NCBI GenBank assembly: GCA_028712075.1
Contig: JAQTQX010000029.1
Span: 1-52,038 of the forward strand
Length of the DNA: 52,038 nucleotides
Direction: 5' to 3'
DNA from: Desulfuromonadaceae bacterium
GTDB taxonomy: Bacteria > Desulfobacterota > Desulfuromonadia > Geobacterales > Pseudopelobacteraceae
In this document: in pieces, positions 33,426 to 41,404 of the stretch
Position numbering within the stretch: the first letter of the stretch is position 1
Layout: each line of letters begins with the position of its first letter
Notes under the pieces: model-generated
What the model was told of the DNA's origin: nothing
The model's database searches: none
Seen by the model: only the letters and a program-made list of their open reading frames with translations
Program-made: the position numbers and the translations under genes

Positions 33426-34253
33426 ATGGCGATTGTTAATCATGCAAAAAAAGAAATAAACGCTAAAATTGTCTACTACGGGCCGGTCGGATGCGGCAAA
33501 CGCACAGCTCTCACCTATATTTACTCACGGATTAAACCATCCCTGCGCGGCGATCTCAAAAAGCTTTCGGCAGGCGGAGATGCACTCCAGCTCTTTGATT
33601 TCAGTCCGTTTGAAGCCCCATTATCCAATGGCTATCGTGTCCGTCTGCATGTCTACACGCTCACTGGTGTCGTAGTTAATCCGGCAACATGGAAAATGAC
33701 CCTCAAAGGGGCTGACGGTATCGTGATTATGATAAACCCCGCACCCGAACAGGCAGCTGACGCCATGACAAGTGTTGCGCAGTTACGTGATCTGTTGTCT
33801 GCGTATGGGGTCGGTCTCCATGAAACCCCGGCAATAGTACAGCTTAATACATTTAACCAGTCAGTCGGATCGGAACGGGCAGCACAGGTTGCTGCGAATC
33901 TTGATTTGTCATCCCTGGTAACCTGTCACTCGGATGCCGCCAACGGCACAGGAGTCCTTGAGGCGTTAACGACTCTCTTTAAACAGGTGCTTGACCGGAT
34001 CACCGCGACCGTTTCACCGTCCGAAACTGCTGCACCCGCTGCAAACCGGCACGAAAATGACGTGGTAGTACCACCACAGTACGCTGTACCTGAAGTTTTT
34101 ACCGAACAACCATATCAAGGCGACAACCTGCAGGTCGCCGTATTGTCAGAGGGTGTCGTCGCAACTGAAGGCACCATTCGAATCCCTGTACTGATTTCGC
34201 AGGGAGCTGTATCCCGCACCTTGGTTGTAACGGTAAACGCAGCGTTTGAATAG
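33426..34253 (+). CDS. Degenerate MglA-like GTPase-family protein
   Basis: 275 residues. Residues about 1-190 align to MglA: INAKIVYYGPVGCGKRTALTYIY, RVRLHVYTLTGVVVNPATWKMTLKGADGIVIM. The P-loop has Arg at the Ser/Thr position (GPVGCGKRT, normally GxxxxGK[ST]). The guanine motif NKxD is replaced (QLNTFNQ). The C-terminal 80 residues are an extra domain. Nucleotide binding or hydrolysis is probably reduced or lost, so this may be a scaffold or regulator of a true MglA elsewhere. Ordinary MglA is about 195 residues. Confidence 0.78.
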   Translation: MAIVNHAKKEINAKIVYYGPVGCGKRTALTYIYSRIKPSLRGDLKKLSAGGDALQLFDFSPFEAPLSNGYRVRLHVYTLTGVVVNPATWKMTLKGADGIVIMINPAPEQAADAMTSVAQLRDLLSAYGVGLHETPAIVQLNTFNQSVGSERAAQVAANLDLSSLVTCHSDAANGTGVLEALTTLFKQVLDRITATVSPSETAAPAANRHENDVVVPPQYAVPEVFTEQPYQGDNLQVAVLSEGVVATEGTIRIPVLISQGAVSRTLVVTVNAAFE

Positions 34254-34377
34254 CCTGCTTCCCCCCGAAAGCAGCCGTATCTGAAAGTTGAACAGCGTTT
34301 TTTCACGATCGTCTTGTATGCCAATCCGTAACATGTTATAAGCAACCAAACTGATTCACTTTATTGGAGGCTGGAGA

Positions 34378-35208
34378 ATGGCAATAATTACCGTATCACG
34401 CGAAATGGGCACCGGCGCCTATCAGATTGCATCGGAGGTTGCCCAGAAACTGAAGTACACCCTCATTGACGGGCAGCGCATCAAATCACTTGCCACCAAA
34501 TACGGACTGACCCCTGAGCTGCTTCAGATGGTTGATGAAAAGCCCCCGTCATACGTAACGGCAGAAGACCGCAAACGTGCAGCAGCTCTCCACGTAATTG
34601 AACTGATTATTTTGGAACTTGCCCGAAAGGGCAATGTGGTTATTTACGGACGGGGTGCCCAGGATTTAATGAAGGAGTGTAAAAATCTGCTCAGGTTACG
34701 CTTTATTGCCGACTTTGAAGGAAGGGTTGAGAGGTTCGCCGAACGGGAGTGGATAGACCCTGATATGGCGCGTTCGCTGATACGCCGCAGTGATCACCAG
34801 CGAGGTGGTTTCATTCATTTCTACTACGACCGGGACTGGCAGACTCCGACTTACTATGACATGATCTTCAACACATCGCATCTTTCTCAGCAAACTATTG
34901 TTGAATGCATTATTTCCGCAACCAAGGAACCGACTCTGAAGGAATATGATAAGTCAGCAGTAGCAACGATTGACAATCTGATCCTGTCCAACAGAATTGA
35001 GACCGCGCTCCTGAATTCACCCGCTTTGGAGGATTACCGCCCGTTTGCAATTTCAATATACAAGGGCGCCGTATCAATCAGCGGATATATTTTGTCCGAA
35101 AGCCAGAAAAAAAGCGCTATAGATATTATCCGGTCGGTCAAAGGGGTAACTTCTGTTGCAGACGATATCCACGTAGTCGACTATAAGGCCTATAAAGAAA
35201 AGATGTAA
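34378..35208 (+). CDS. Cytidylate-kinase-like protein with C-terminal BON domain
   Basis: 276 residues. The N-terminal 190 residues resemble the cytidylate-kinase-like family (MAIITVSREMGTGAYQIASEVAQKL; IYGRGAQDLM). The P-loop is non-canonical, with TGAYQIA in place of GxGKGT. Residues about 200-270 form a BON-type domain (RIETALLNSPALEDYRPFAISIYKGAVSISGYILS, IIRSVKGVTSVADDIHVV). It is unclear whether it phosphorylates nucleotides. GGAGGCTGGAG precedes the ATG. A terminator follows. Confidence 0.8.
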   Translation: MAIITVSREMGTGAYQIASEVAQKLKYTLIDGQRIKSLATKYGLTPELLQMVDEKPPSYVTAEDRKRAAALHVIELIILELARKGNVVIYGRGAQDLMKECKNLLRLRFIADFEGRVERFAEREWIDPDMARSLIRRSDHQRGGFIHFYYDRDWQTPTYYDMIFNTSHLSQQTIVECIISATKEPTLKEYDKSAVATIDNLILSNRIETALLNSPALEDYRPFAISIYKGAVSISGYILSESQKKSAIDIIRSVKGVTSVADDIHVVDYKAYKEKM

Positions 35209-35285
35209 TGCTGATTCTGGGCCTTTAAGAACCCATCGGAAATAGCGTTAATAAACAGTGTAATAGAGCTAAACATCCTACCTTG

Positions 35286-35325
35286 AGCCCGCTAATCTAT
35301 AAGACAGATCAAGCGGGCTTTTTAG
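35286..35325 (+). terminator. Terminator after the kinase-like gene
   Basis: AGCCCGCT (35286-35293) pairs with AGCGGGCT (35312-35319), then TTTTTAG. It lies about 80 bases after the stop. The interval 35209-35660 holds no convincing gene; it contains only this terminator and a second one on the minus strand. Confidence 0.85.
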
Positions 35326-35561
35326 TTTTCATCCTACCATTTTTCGACCTTTTCCTACACACGGGGGGCATTGTACCGAAAGTAATCATGACAAAATAAT
35401 ACAATCGACAGTATCAGATATGCCGACAATGGAAGAGTAATGTATTGGGATACCGGCACAAAGGGCTTAGGCCTTGCTGTTGGTATGAGTGTCAAAACTC
35501 ATGCTTTTCAATTGCTAAAAAACAAAGTCAAGCATCAATTACTGTGACGAACCAGATAAAT

Positions 35562-35597
35562 AAAAAGGGATACCCGCTGATTAGCGAGTACCCCTTT
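35562..35597 (-). terminator. Terminator of the FlaG-like operon
   Basis: On the minus strand an imperfect hairpin (AAAGGGGTACTCGCT against AGCGGGTATCCCTTT, with G-T pairs) is followed by TTATTTAT. It begins 64 bases past the FlaG-like stop. Confidence 0.75.
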
Positions 35598-35660
35598 CCT
35601 GTAGATCACATTACCAATACGATATTTCAGAGATCAAACCGTAACCCTTGGCATGACGTT

Positions 35661-36047
35661 TCAACCTTTAACATTCGTGGTATTATCTGATTTTCCAAGT
35701 AAGTCCTCCATCTTTGCTACCATTTCTGAAGGAATTTGGTAGATGACATTATTTTTACTATCGACAAACTTGGTCCGCACATCGCCATACTGATTATACG
35801 TCTCAATAACATGACTAATTGCACGTTCAGGCTGCTTCTGGTTATCGATGGCATCTTGAGGCTGATTCTTGTCAGATGACATTTTATCAGGATTATTGAT
35901 GTCTACAGCATCCAGCTTTCCAGGTTTATTTAGTGACAGGTAACTCGATACACCGACATCCTTTGTTTGCTGGTCTGTCTGAACAGCTACATTGGCTGGT
36001 TTAAGTGTCAGAGCAGATGTTTCGGTTGTAGTCGAGTTGATTTGCAT
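35661..36047 (-). CDS. flaG: FlaG-like protein
   Basis: 128 residues. The N-terminal 70 are low-complexity and Thr/Gln/Asp-rich. The C-terminal half carries the FlaG family pattern TKFVDSKNNVIYQIPSEMVAKMEDLLG (DxxTGEVIRQIP type). FlaG affects flagellar filament length. No other flagellar gene is in the window, but a sigma-28-type promoter lies upstream of the first gene of this pair, matching late flagellar control. The pair is spaced by 21 bases. Assignment is by the short C-terminal motif only. Confidence 0.75.
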   Translation of the reverse strand: MQINSTTTETSALTLKPANVAVQTDQQTKDVGVSSYLSLNKPGKLDAVDINNPDKMSSDKNQPQDAIDNQKQPERAISHVIETYNQYGDVRTKFVDSKNNVIYQIPSEMVAKMEDLLGKSDNTTNVKG

Positions 36048-36068
36048 GTTTGCACTGTCCCAAAAAAG

Positions 36069-36329
36069 TCAGGCTATTGTCTTAAATGTTTCGGTAGCTT
36101 TCTCTGCTCCACTCTCTTTGACTTCCTGAGCGTTGGTATCACCGTCACTGACTAACTTCTGAAGAGCTTGGGGTGATATAGCCACAGTATCAGTCTTGGC
36201 AGCCTGAATTGTTTTATCAGCCTCTTGGCTTACCTGAGGTACTGTGGCAGCTTGATCTGCCTTAACCTGCGGATTTACACTCATAGAACTAGCATTGACG
36301 CTGTTTGGGGAGAGCTGAGCAATTGACAC
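36069..36329 (-). CDS. Small hypothetical protein before flaG
   Basis: 86 residues from GTG 36329, with AGGAGG upstream at 7 bases. It is Ala, Ser, Thr and Gln-rich and hydrophilic with no signal peptide or membrane span. The only ordered-looking part is DTVAISPQALQKLVSDG, a pattern seen in small proteins accompanying flagellin or FlaG genes. Cotranscribed with flaG from the sigma-28-type promoter. Function unknown. Confidence 0.75.
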   Translation of the reverse strand: MSIAQLSPNSVNASSMSVNPQVKADQAATVPQVSQEADKTIQAAKTDTVAISPQALQKLVSDGDTNAQEVKESGAEKATETFKTIA

Positions 36330-36368
36330 AACAATACCTCCTAGATGAAACCTACCCTTATAGTACGC

Positions 36369-36395
36369 TTATCGGAATAATTATGAAATTATTTA
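36369..36395 (-). promoter_or_regulatory. Sigma-28 (FliA) type promoter for the FlaG pair
   Basis: On the minus strand TAAA (36395-36392), exactly 15 bases, then TCCGATAA (36376-36369), against the FliA consensus TAAA-N15-GCCGATAA (11 of 12 defined bases). The predicted start is about 33 bases before GTG 36329. A late flagellar gene downstream makes chance less likely. Confidence 0.75.
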
Positions 36396-36574
36396 ATTTA
36401 TTTGAAATAAATCCACTCCCTCATACCTCTTGCCGAATTCACACACTCATGGCACTGGTACCCTATGATAATTGCCCTGCCGGAGTGTATTGAGGTAACA
36501 GCATAACGCAGGCGCATAGGAACAGATCGTGGGGTGTCCATACTGATTACCCTTTTTTCTAACAACAATCCAAA

Positions 36575-36593
36575 CTGTAAAATTTCCCGACAG
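36575..36593. promoter_or_regulatory. 19-bp dyad box, copy A
   Basis: CTGTAAAATTTCCCGACAG, a partial dyad CTGT-N11-ACAG. It is one of three near-identical copies in intergenic DNA (others at 37526 and 49357). It lies about 180 bases upstream of the sigma-28-type promoter and next to the PEP-CTERM gene terminator. No sigma-54 promoter was found next to this copy. Candidate binding site of a Fis-type regulator such as PrsR (inference). Confidence 0.55.
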
Positions 36594-36601
36594 AGCAAAG
36601 A

Positions 36602-36631
36602 AAAAGGGCGATACCGAAGCAACGCCCTTTT
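36602..36631 (-). terminator. Terminator after the PEP-CTERM gene
   Basis: AAAAGGGCG (36602-36610) pairs with CGCCCTTTT (36623-36631). On the minus strand the hairpin continues into TCTTTG. It lies 25 bases past the PEP-CTERM stop. Confidence 0.8.
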
Positions 36632-36656
36632 TGAAAAACCAGGTGTACCGGACTGA

Positions 36657-37409
36657 TTATGCTTTGTTCTGACGACGCTTGCCATAACAAGCAAGCCCAG
36701 CCATAGCAAGGCCTAGCAAGGCTATTGTGCCGGGTTCTGGTACTGGAGCGCCAGCTGTTGGTGGATCAGCAGCCCATTCTTCAAAGCCTGCATCGCTCCG
36801 GAAGTTTACTCCAAATCCAGAATAAAGGTAAAAATACCTGTTGGCAGATATGTCAGCAAAAATCTCTTCAGGTAATAAAACTGACATATCATCCCATCCA
36901 CTACCAGGTGCCAATGTGTAATCAAGTTTTACGAAATTATCAACTGTTGCTGTATCCATGCTGTACTTCAAATTTGTAAGACCAGACTTACTACTGATGC
37001 CACCAGTATCCTGCAAATATATTTCCAATGAGTCCAGTGACAGATACCTTCCCGTTCCATTGTTGTTTTCATTGATATCCAGGCGAATCTCTCTGTATTG
37101 TTTTCCGTCTACAGTGATAGACGGAATGATTTCAGCAAAAAGGTCTTTAGTCCAAATGCCTGCCTTGTTATCAAGAACCTTGTCAGCACTGGTGTTAAAT
37201 CCTTGCTCGGTCCCATTCGCCTGTAATCGTAAGAAAGGCTCATAAACCCCCGTTCCTGTAGGGTTGATTGTTCCTTGAAGAAACTTTGCCCCATTGATAA
37301 ACCCAGAACTTCCCAGAGTAGTTAGGTCAAGCTCAATTGGGGTTGCCAAGGCAGAAGCTGTCAGAGCAAAAAAAGCAAAAAATGAGAAAAAAACAGGTTT
37401 AATTTTCAT
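36657..37409 (-). CDS. PEP-CTERM sorted surface protein
   Basis: 250 residues from ATG 37409 (the frame extends upstream, but this start gives a proper signal peptide, MKIKPVFFSFFAFFALTASALA). The middle part is a beta-rich secreted domain with no recognised enzyme motif. The C-terminus is a full PEP-CTERM tag: VPEPGTIALLGLAMAGLACYG then KRRQNKA (motif, hydrophobic span, basic tail). Exosortase would cut at this tag; no exosortase is in the window. A sigma-54-type promoter lies about 40 bases upstream and a box copy beyond it. Confidence 0.9.
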   Translation of the reverse strand: MKIKPVFFSFFAFFALTASALATPIELDLTTLGSSGFINGAKFLQGTINPTGTGVYEPFLRLQANGTEQGFNTSADKVLDNKAGIWTKDLFAEIIPSITVDGKQYREIRLDINENNNGTGRYLSLDSLEIYLQDTGGISSKSGLTNLKYSMDTATVDNFVKLDYTLAPGSGWDDMSVLLPEEIFADISANRYFYLYSGFGVNFRSDAGFEEWAADPPTAGAPVPEPGTIALLGLAMAGLACYGKRRQNKA

Positions 37410-37447
37410 AATACTCACCTCACTTGCACTAGTTGTGTGATTTTCAG

Positions 37448-37463
37448 TGCAATTTATAAACCA
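37448..37463 (-). promoter_or_regulatory. Sigma-54 type promoter for the PEP-CTERM gene
   Basis: On the minus strand TGGTTTATAAATTGCA. GG and GC are separated by exactly 10 bases, and TGG and TTGCA match the -24/-12 consensus TGGCACG-N4-TTGCA at 8 defined positions. The transcription start would lie about 28 bases before the ATG. The region downstream of it has an A/T-rich leader. Confidence 0.75.
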
Positions 37464-37525
37464 ACATGCATGGATCAATAAATTACGCATAGTTATAAAC
37501 CTCATAACAATGGCCAGGCAGTGAT

Positions 37526-37544
37526 CTGTAAACTATTCCGACAG
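37526..37544. promoter_or_regulatory. 19-bp dyad box, copy B (likely enhancer site)
   Basis: CTGTAAACTATTCCGACAG, centred about 80 bases upstream of the sigma-54-type promoter, a normal enhancer-binding distance. Of the three copies, this one has the best context. The PrsR regulator encoded in the window is a sigma-54 activator, and PrsK/PrsR/RpoN control of PEP-CTERM genes has been reported in Zoogloea. Confidence 0.6.
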
Positions 37545-37842
37545 CTGCCCCGTCACACCAACACCATCATACTTTGGGTTATTTTTTTGCTTCTAGGAAC
37601 CCATAATTCTGTTACTTGGATTACCTCATGATTATTTTTTGCCTGTACAGCTAAGCCCAATTGATCGCAAATTAACCGTATAAAAGTTGATGCAACGCCA
37701 CGCTATGGGGCGTAAGCGCTTAACCCACCCGCTCGCCCTGCTGGGACCTGTGAGTGCGTCTGCCTGCTGTTAACGGCTATCATATTGGTTGTAATGCTGC
37801 ATTGATAGTGGGTTGGCTGGTTGTAGATCATAACTGTTGTAA

Positions 37843-37960
37843 TTATTGTTCCGGTGATTAAATATTTAAACCCTGATGTAGGGGCGCTGCTTGCCGCGCC
37901 CCAATTGGGCGGAGCAAGCGCCGTCCCTACGATTTGTATATTTAATCACCGGAACAATAA
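37843..37960. repeat. Palindromic repeat element (MITE/REP-like)
   Basis: The outer ends, TTATTGTTCCGGTGATTAAA plus TAT at 37843-37865, recur as a perfect inverted copy at 37938-37960 (23 bp). The middle is a second, imperfect GC-rich palindrome (GTAGGGGCGCTGCTTGCC on one side, GGAGCAAGCGCCGTCCCTAC on the other). No ORF. The remaining interval 37545-37842 holds no gene that I can support. Confidence 0.75.
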
Positions 37961-38017
37961 AACAAATTAGTTAAGCATTGCTTCTTTGCATAAGGCCTAT
38001 TAAGAGAGGAAGTAGAT

Positions 38018-38863
38018 TTACTTCCTCATCCGTTCATACAGGGGGGCGAGCAGAGCATTGTCGAAAGACATGCCCTCCCGCCCCCTGCCTATTTCAAGCC
38101 GCTCTTCGATGCCATGAAAATCAGAACCTGCGGTCGCCAATAACCCGCACCCTTCGGCAGTACGCCGCAAAAATTCGATTTCCAGCGGCCACCCCATATT
38201 GTTGTAAACCTCAATACCATCAAGGCCATACAAGCGGAGCGTTTGTATGGCAGCACCGAGCACGGCCATGTCCCGGGTAATGCTGGTCGGATGAGCAAGC
38301 ACCGCAACTCCGCCAATGCGGTGAATTTCATTTATCGCATCACATATCGGCCAGTAGAATTTGGGTACGTTGCATGGGATAAGGTAACGCTGAAACGCAT
38401 CTTCAACCGAGACGACATACCCCTGTTCCAGCAGCGCCCTGGCAATATGGGGGCGTCCGATGGCTCCACGGGCAAAGGCCACCACCCTTTCATGCTGCAG
38501 AGCAGTGCGCCCTTCGGTGCGCAAGCACTCGTTAATACGTTCCAGAATTTCGTCATTTCTCCGTTCGCGCCGGTTTCTGAAGTAATCCAGCTGCTGCAGG
38601 AATTGTTCATCATGACAGTCGATGCCGTATCCAAGGAGATGCACATCCTGCCACTCTTGAAACTGAACGGAGAGCTCAACCGCCGGAATCACTTCAATGC
38701 CGGCCACAGCGGCCGCCTTGGCCGCCTCCGCTACTCCGGCAATTGAATCGTGATCGGCAATGGCGATCACGCGCACATCAAGCGCTGCAGCACGGGCAAC
38801 AAGCTCAGCAGGTGAATAGGCACCGTCGGAAAAGCTGGAATGGATATGGAGATCAATAGTCAT
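38018..38863 (-). CDS. PHP-domain phosphoesterase (YciV/RNase AM-like)
   Basis: 281 residues with the PHP metal motifs in order: DLHIHSSFSDG (1), ADHDSIAG (2), PAVELSV (3), GRPHIARAL (4), AHPTS (5) and GSDFHG (6). The layout matches the bacterial family that includes E. coli YciV (RNase AM), with an inserted helical segment at about residues 90-140. It likely hydrolyses nucleotide or short RNA phosphoesters. The gene has a hairpin spanning its stop. It is divergent from nth. Confidence 0.88.
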   Translation of the reverse strand: MTIDLHIHSSFSDGAYSPAELVARAAALDVRVIAIADHDSIAGVAEAAKAAAVAGIEVIPAVELSVQFQEWQDVHLLGYGIDCHDEQFLQQLDYFRNRRERRNDEILERINECLRTEGRTALQHERVVAFARGAIGRPHIARALLEQGYVVSVEDAFQRYLIPCNVPKFYWPICDAINEIHRIGGVAVLAHPTSITRDMAVLGAAIQTLRLYGLDGIEVYNNMGWPLEIEFLRRTAEGCGLLATAGSDFHGIEERLEIGRGREGMSFDNALLAPLYERMRK

Positions 38864-39047
38864 AGTTCGGCATATTACAGCGCACAGTCATAAATGTAAA
38901 ACCGCTATTGCTGACAATACATCTATCATACCGTTTTATGGATTCAAGGCGACGAGGATTGAGGCGACGAAAGCATACAAATCAGTATGGTGCAAGCCAA
39001 CAAATATGATGCTTTGATTTGTCACTGGAATCATATAGAATTCACCC

Positions 39048-39704
39048 ATGAAACCTAACGAAATACACTCTTTTATTACCATCCTGCGCGAAGAATATAA
39101 AAAATGGCAGACTCCGGCCGTTACGATTGTTGCCCGGTGTAACGGTAGCCCGTTCAAAGTATTGATATCCTGCATTATTTCACTGCGCACCAAAGATGAC
39201 GTCACAGCCCTCGCCTCCGCGCGTCTCTTTGCGCTGGCACAGACACCTGAAACAGTCGCGAATATACCGGCAGACGAGATTGCACGACTGATCTATCCGG
39301 CCGGTTTTTATCGCACTAAAGCGGAACAGATTGCCCTGCTCTCACGAAGACTGGTGGATGAATACGGCAGCATTGTTCCTGGCGATATGGACGAACTCCT
39401 CAATTTTAAAGGGGTCGGACGGAAAACAGCCAATCTCGTCATGACTCTCGGCTTCGGCAAACCGGGAATTTGCGTCGATACTCACGTCCACCGGATTTGT
39501 AACCGACTCGGCTATGTAACAACAAAGAATCCGGAAGAAACCGAAAAAGTGTTGAGAGGTCAACTGCCCGCCGAATACTGGATTGAGATCAACGATCTTT
39601 TGGTCGCATTCGGACAGAATCATTGTCATCCGGTATCGCCGCGCTGTTCAAACTGCAGCGTTGCAAAGATATGTGACCGGATTGGCGTTAAAACGTCGCG
39701 GTGA
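39048..39704 (+). CDS. nth: Endonuclease III-type DNA glycosylase/AP lyase
   Basis: 218 residues. A helix-hairpin-helix FKGVGRKTANLVM with the catalytic Lys, followed by VDTHVHRICNRLG with the catalytic Asp. The 4Fe-4S cluster has Cys spacing C-x6-C-x2-C-x5-C at the C-terminus (CHPVSPRCSNCSVAKIC). The early LRTKDD motif replaces the E. coli LSAQATD loop, as in the LSxRTKD branch. It excises oxidised pyrimidines in base-excision repair. No strong ribosome-binding site is visible. Confidence 0.93.
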   Translation: MKPNEIHSFITILREEYKKWQTPAVTIVARCNGSPFKVLISCIISLRTKDDVTALASARLFALAQTPETVANIPADEIARLIYPAGFYRTKAEQIALLSRRLVDEYGSIVPGDMDELLNFKGVGRKTANLVMTLGFGKPGICVDTHVHRICNRLGYVTTKNPEETEKVLRGQLPAEYWIEINDLLVAFGQNHCHPVSPRCSNCSVAKICDRIGVKTSR

Positions 39705-39814
39705 CAATAAATCTTCAGAAAATTGGTGTTGAAGGCAAATGATTATTGCCAGCAGATGAAAACTCATATAAATTGTAACGCCATGTTATGGTAGCCAGCG
39801 ACAGGAGGTAGTGT

Positions 39815-40681
39815 ATGTTACAGAGAATCGGTTTTATTGGACTTGGTACCGTTGGGCGGCATATGGCGGTCAATCTGGTCAAAGGAAGCTATGATCTGAC
39901 CGTGTATGATATTGAAAAGGCGGTTGTGCAAGAACTGACTGCCTCTGGCGCCAAGGGAGCATCATCTGCACTTGAAGCGGCTAAAGGGCGCGACCTCGTC
40001 ATCGCCATAGTTCCTGAAGGGGACGAACTGGGACCACTCTTTTTCGGCGAGGACGGAATACTGGCCGGAATTGACAGCGGAACAATCCTGGCGGATATGG
40101 GCTCACACTCTCTTGAAACCACTATGAAGATTTATGAAGAATGTTTGAAGAAAAACGTACAGTATCTGGATGCCCCGGTGTGGGGAAGCAAAGACCACGC
40201 CGTCAATGGCCTCATGACGATTATTACCGGAGGCGATACTGCCCTGGCGGGTAAATGTCGTGAACCGTTCTCATTTTTCGGACTCAACACGATCCATGTC
40301 GGCCAGATTGGTGACGCGACCAAAATGAAGTTTATTGTCAATCTGGTCCAGGCGGAACTGGTGCAGGTGCTGGCAGAGGGTCTGGTGTTTGGAGAAAAAA
40401 TGGGCTTCACCGCCGACAAGATTTTGGAGGTGCTGGACACCCGCGGTGTAGCATCGCCGCTTTTCCACAAAAAAGGGCGAGACATGGCAAGAGGAGACTT
40501 CTCCCGCAGTCTTGCACTCAAATATGTTAATGATCAGCTGCATATCGTCATGAACGCCGCCCGGCTGATCGGATTGAAACTGCCGGCCGCAGAACTGGCA
40601 AGCAAGGTATACCAGTCAGGAGTTGACGCTGGTCTCGGTGAGGAAGATTTTTGCGCCATTATCAAAGTTTTGCGCAAGTAG
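39815..40681 (+). CDS. NAD(P)-dependent beta-hydroxyacid dehydrogenase
   Basis: 288 residues of the 3-hydroxyisobutyrate dehydrogenase/glyoxylate reductase family. Rossmann start RIGFIGLGTVGRHMAVNL, segment DAPVWGSKDHAVNGLMTIITGG at the substrate-site position, and the catalytic Lys in GDATKMKFIVNL. The Trp and Ser-Lys replace the usual DAPVSGG. Geobacter has characterised members that reduce succinic semialdehyde or glyoxylate; the exact substrate here is unknown. AGGAGG precedes the ATG and a terminator follows. Confidence 0.85.
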   Translation: MLQRIGFIGLGTVGRHMAVNLVKGSYDLTVYDIEKAVVQELTASGAKGASSALEAAKGRDLVIAIVPEGDELGPLFFGEDGILAGIDSGTILADMGSHSLETTMKIYEECLKKNVQYLDAPVWGSKDHAVNGLMTIITGGDTALAGKCREPFSFFGLNTIHVGQIGDATKMKFIVNLVQAELVQVLAEGLVFGEKMGFTADKILEVLDTRGVASPLFHKKGRDMARGDFSRSLALKYVNDQLHIVMNAARLIGLKLPAAELASKVYQSGVDAGLGEEDFCAIIKVLRK

Positions 40682-40707
40682 TTGCTGCTGTCCAGGCTTT
40701 TTACCAC

Positions 40708-40736
40708 AGGCGTCCATTGAACCGGGCGCCTTTTTA
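40708..40736 (+). terminator. Terminator after the dehydrogenase
   Basis: AGGCGTCC (40708-40715) pairs with GGGCGCCT (40724-40731, one G-T pair), then TTTTTA. Confidence 0.85.
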
Positions 40737-40760
40737 TTTATCAATCATCTGCTGAGATTA

Positions 40761-40845
40761 TTCCTCCCCGAGGTCAGGGTGGGGATGTGAGGGATCTGGC
40801 GCCCTTTACCACATCCTCACCCCGCCCCCCTTGAAGGGGAGAGGA
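40761..40845. repeat. GC-rich inverted repeat before ruvC
   Basis: GGGTGGGGATGTG (40777-40789) pairs with CACATCCTCACCC (40810-40822, one mismatch), and outer segments TTCCTCCCC and GGGGAGAGG extend the hairpin. It is REP-like and reaches to within 23 bases of the ruvC start. Confidence 0.6.
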
Positions 40846-40867
40846 AATGTACTACAGGAACCACACC

Positions 40868-41404
40868 ATGATTGTTCTTGGCATCGATCCAGGCTCACGC
40901 ATCACCGGCTACGGCGTTGTCGAAAATTCCGGTAACCGGCTGGTTCATATAGATAATGGCGCCATATTCACCGATACTGCGCCGGACTTCCCGGGGCGGC
41001 TGAAAACAATATTTGACGGACTAATGGAAATAATTGCCCGGTATCACCCCGATCAGGTCGCCGTCGAGAACATCTTCTTTGCGACCAACCCACAAAGTGC
41101 CCTTAAACTGGGTCAGGCTCGCGGTGCCGCCATTGTTGCAGCGGTGCATTGCGGTCTGCCGGTTGCCGAATACAGTGCGCTGCAGGTCAAACAGGCGGTT
41201 GTCGGTCAGGGACGCGCCGAAAAAGGGCAGGTACAGAAAATGGTCAGGGCGCTGCTCGGCCTGCCGGAGATTGCCCAACCAGACGCATCAGATGCGCTGG
41301 CAGTGGCAATCTGTCATATCAATTCATACGGTCTTACCCAGATATCCGCGCTTACCTCCCGCTCTAATAAACTAAAAACCTCCTGGAGAGACATAAAATT
41401 ATGA
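40868..41404 (+). CDS. ruvC: Crossover junction endodeoxyribonuclease RuvC
   Basis: 178 residues from ATG 40868, which gives the standard start [10 protein letters not shown]; an in-frame ATG at 40847 also has a possible site. Catalytic acids: Asp in [10 protein letters not shown], Glu in VAVENIFF and the Asp pair in [13 protein letters not shown]. It resolves Holliday junctions as a dimer. The stop overlaps the ruvA ATG by 4 bases (ATGA), so the two are coupled. Confidence 0.95.
   Translation: MIVLGIDPGSRITGYGVVENSGNRLVHIDNGAIFTDTAPDFPGRLKTIFDGLMEIIARYHPDQVAVENIFFATNPQSALKLGQARGAAIVAAVHCGLPVAEYSALQVKQAVVGQGRAEKGQVQKMVRALLGLPEIAQPDASDALAVAICHINSYGLTQISALTSRSNKLKTSWRDIKL

Noticed and set aside
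35445..35690. Possible + strand ORF in the 35.2-35.7 kb gap
   Set aside because: It overlaps the flaG stop and a terminator, has no ribosome-binding site, and shows no recognisable protein pattern.
37576..37591. Second sigma-54-like promoter on the + strand (GG-N10-GC with TTGCT)
   Set aside because: The base before GG does not match and no + strand gene follows within 1 kb; GG-N10-GC alone occurs often by chance.
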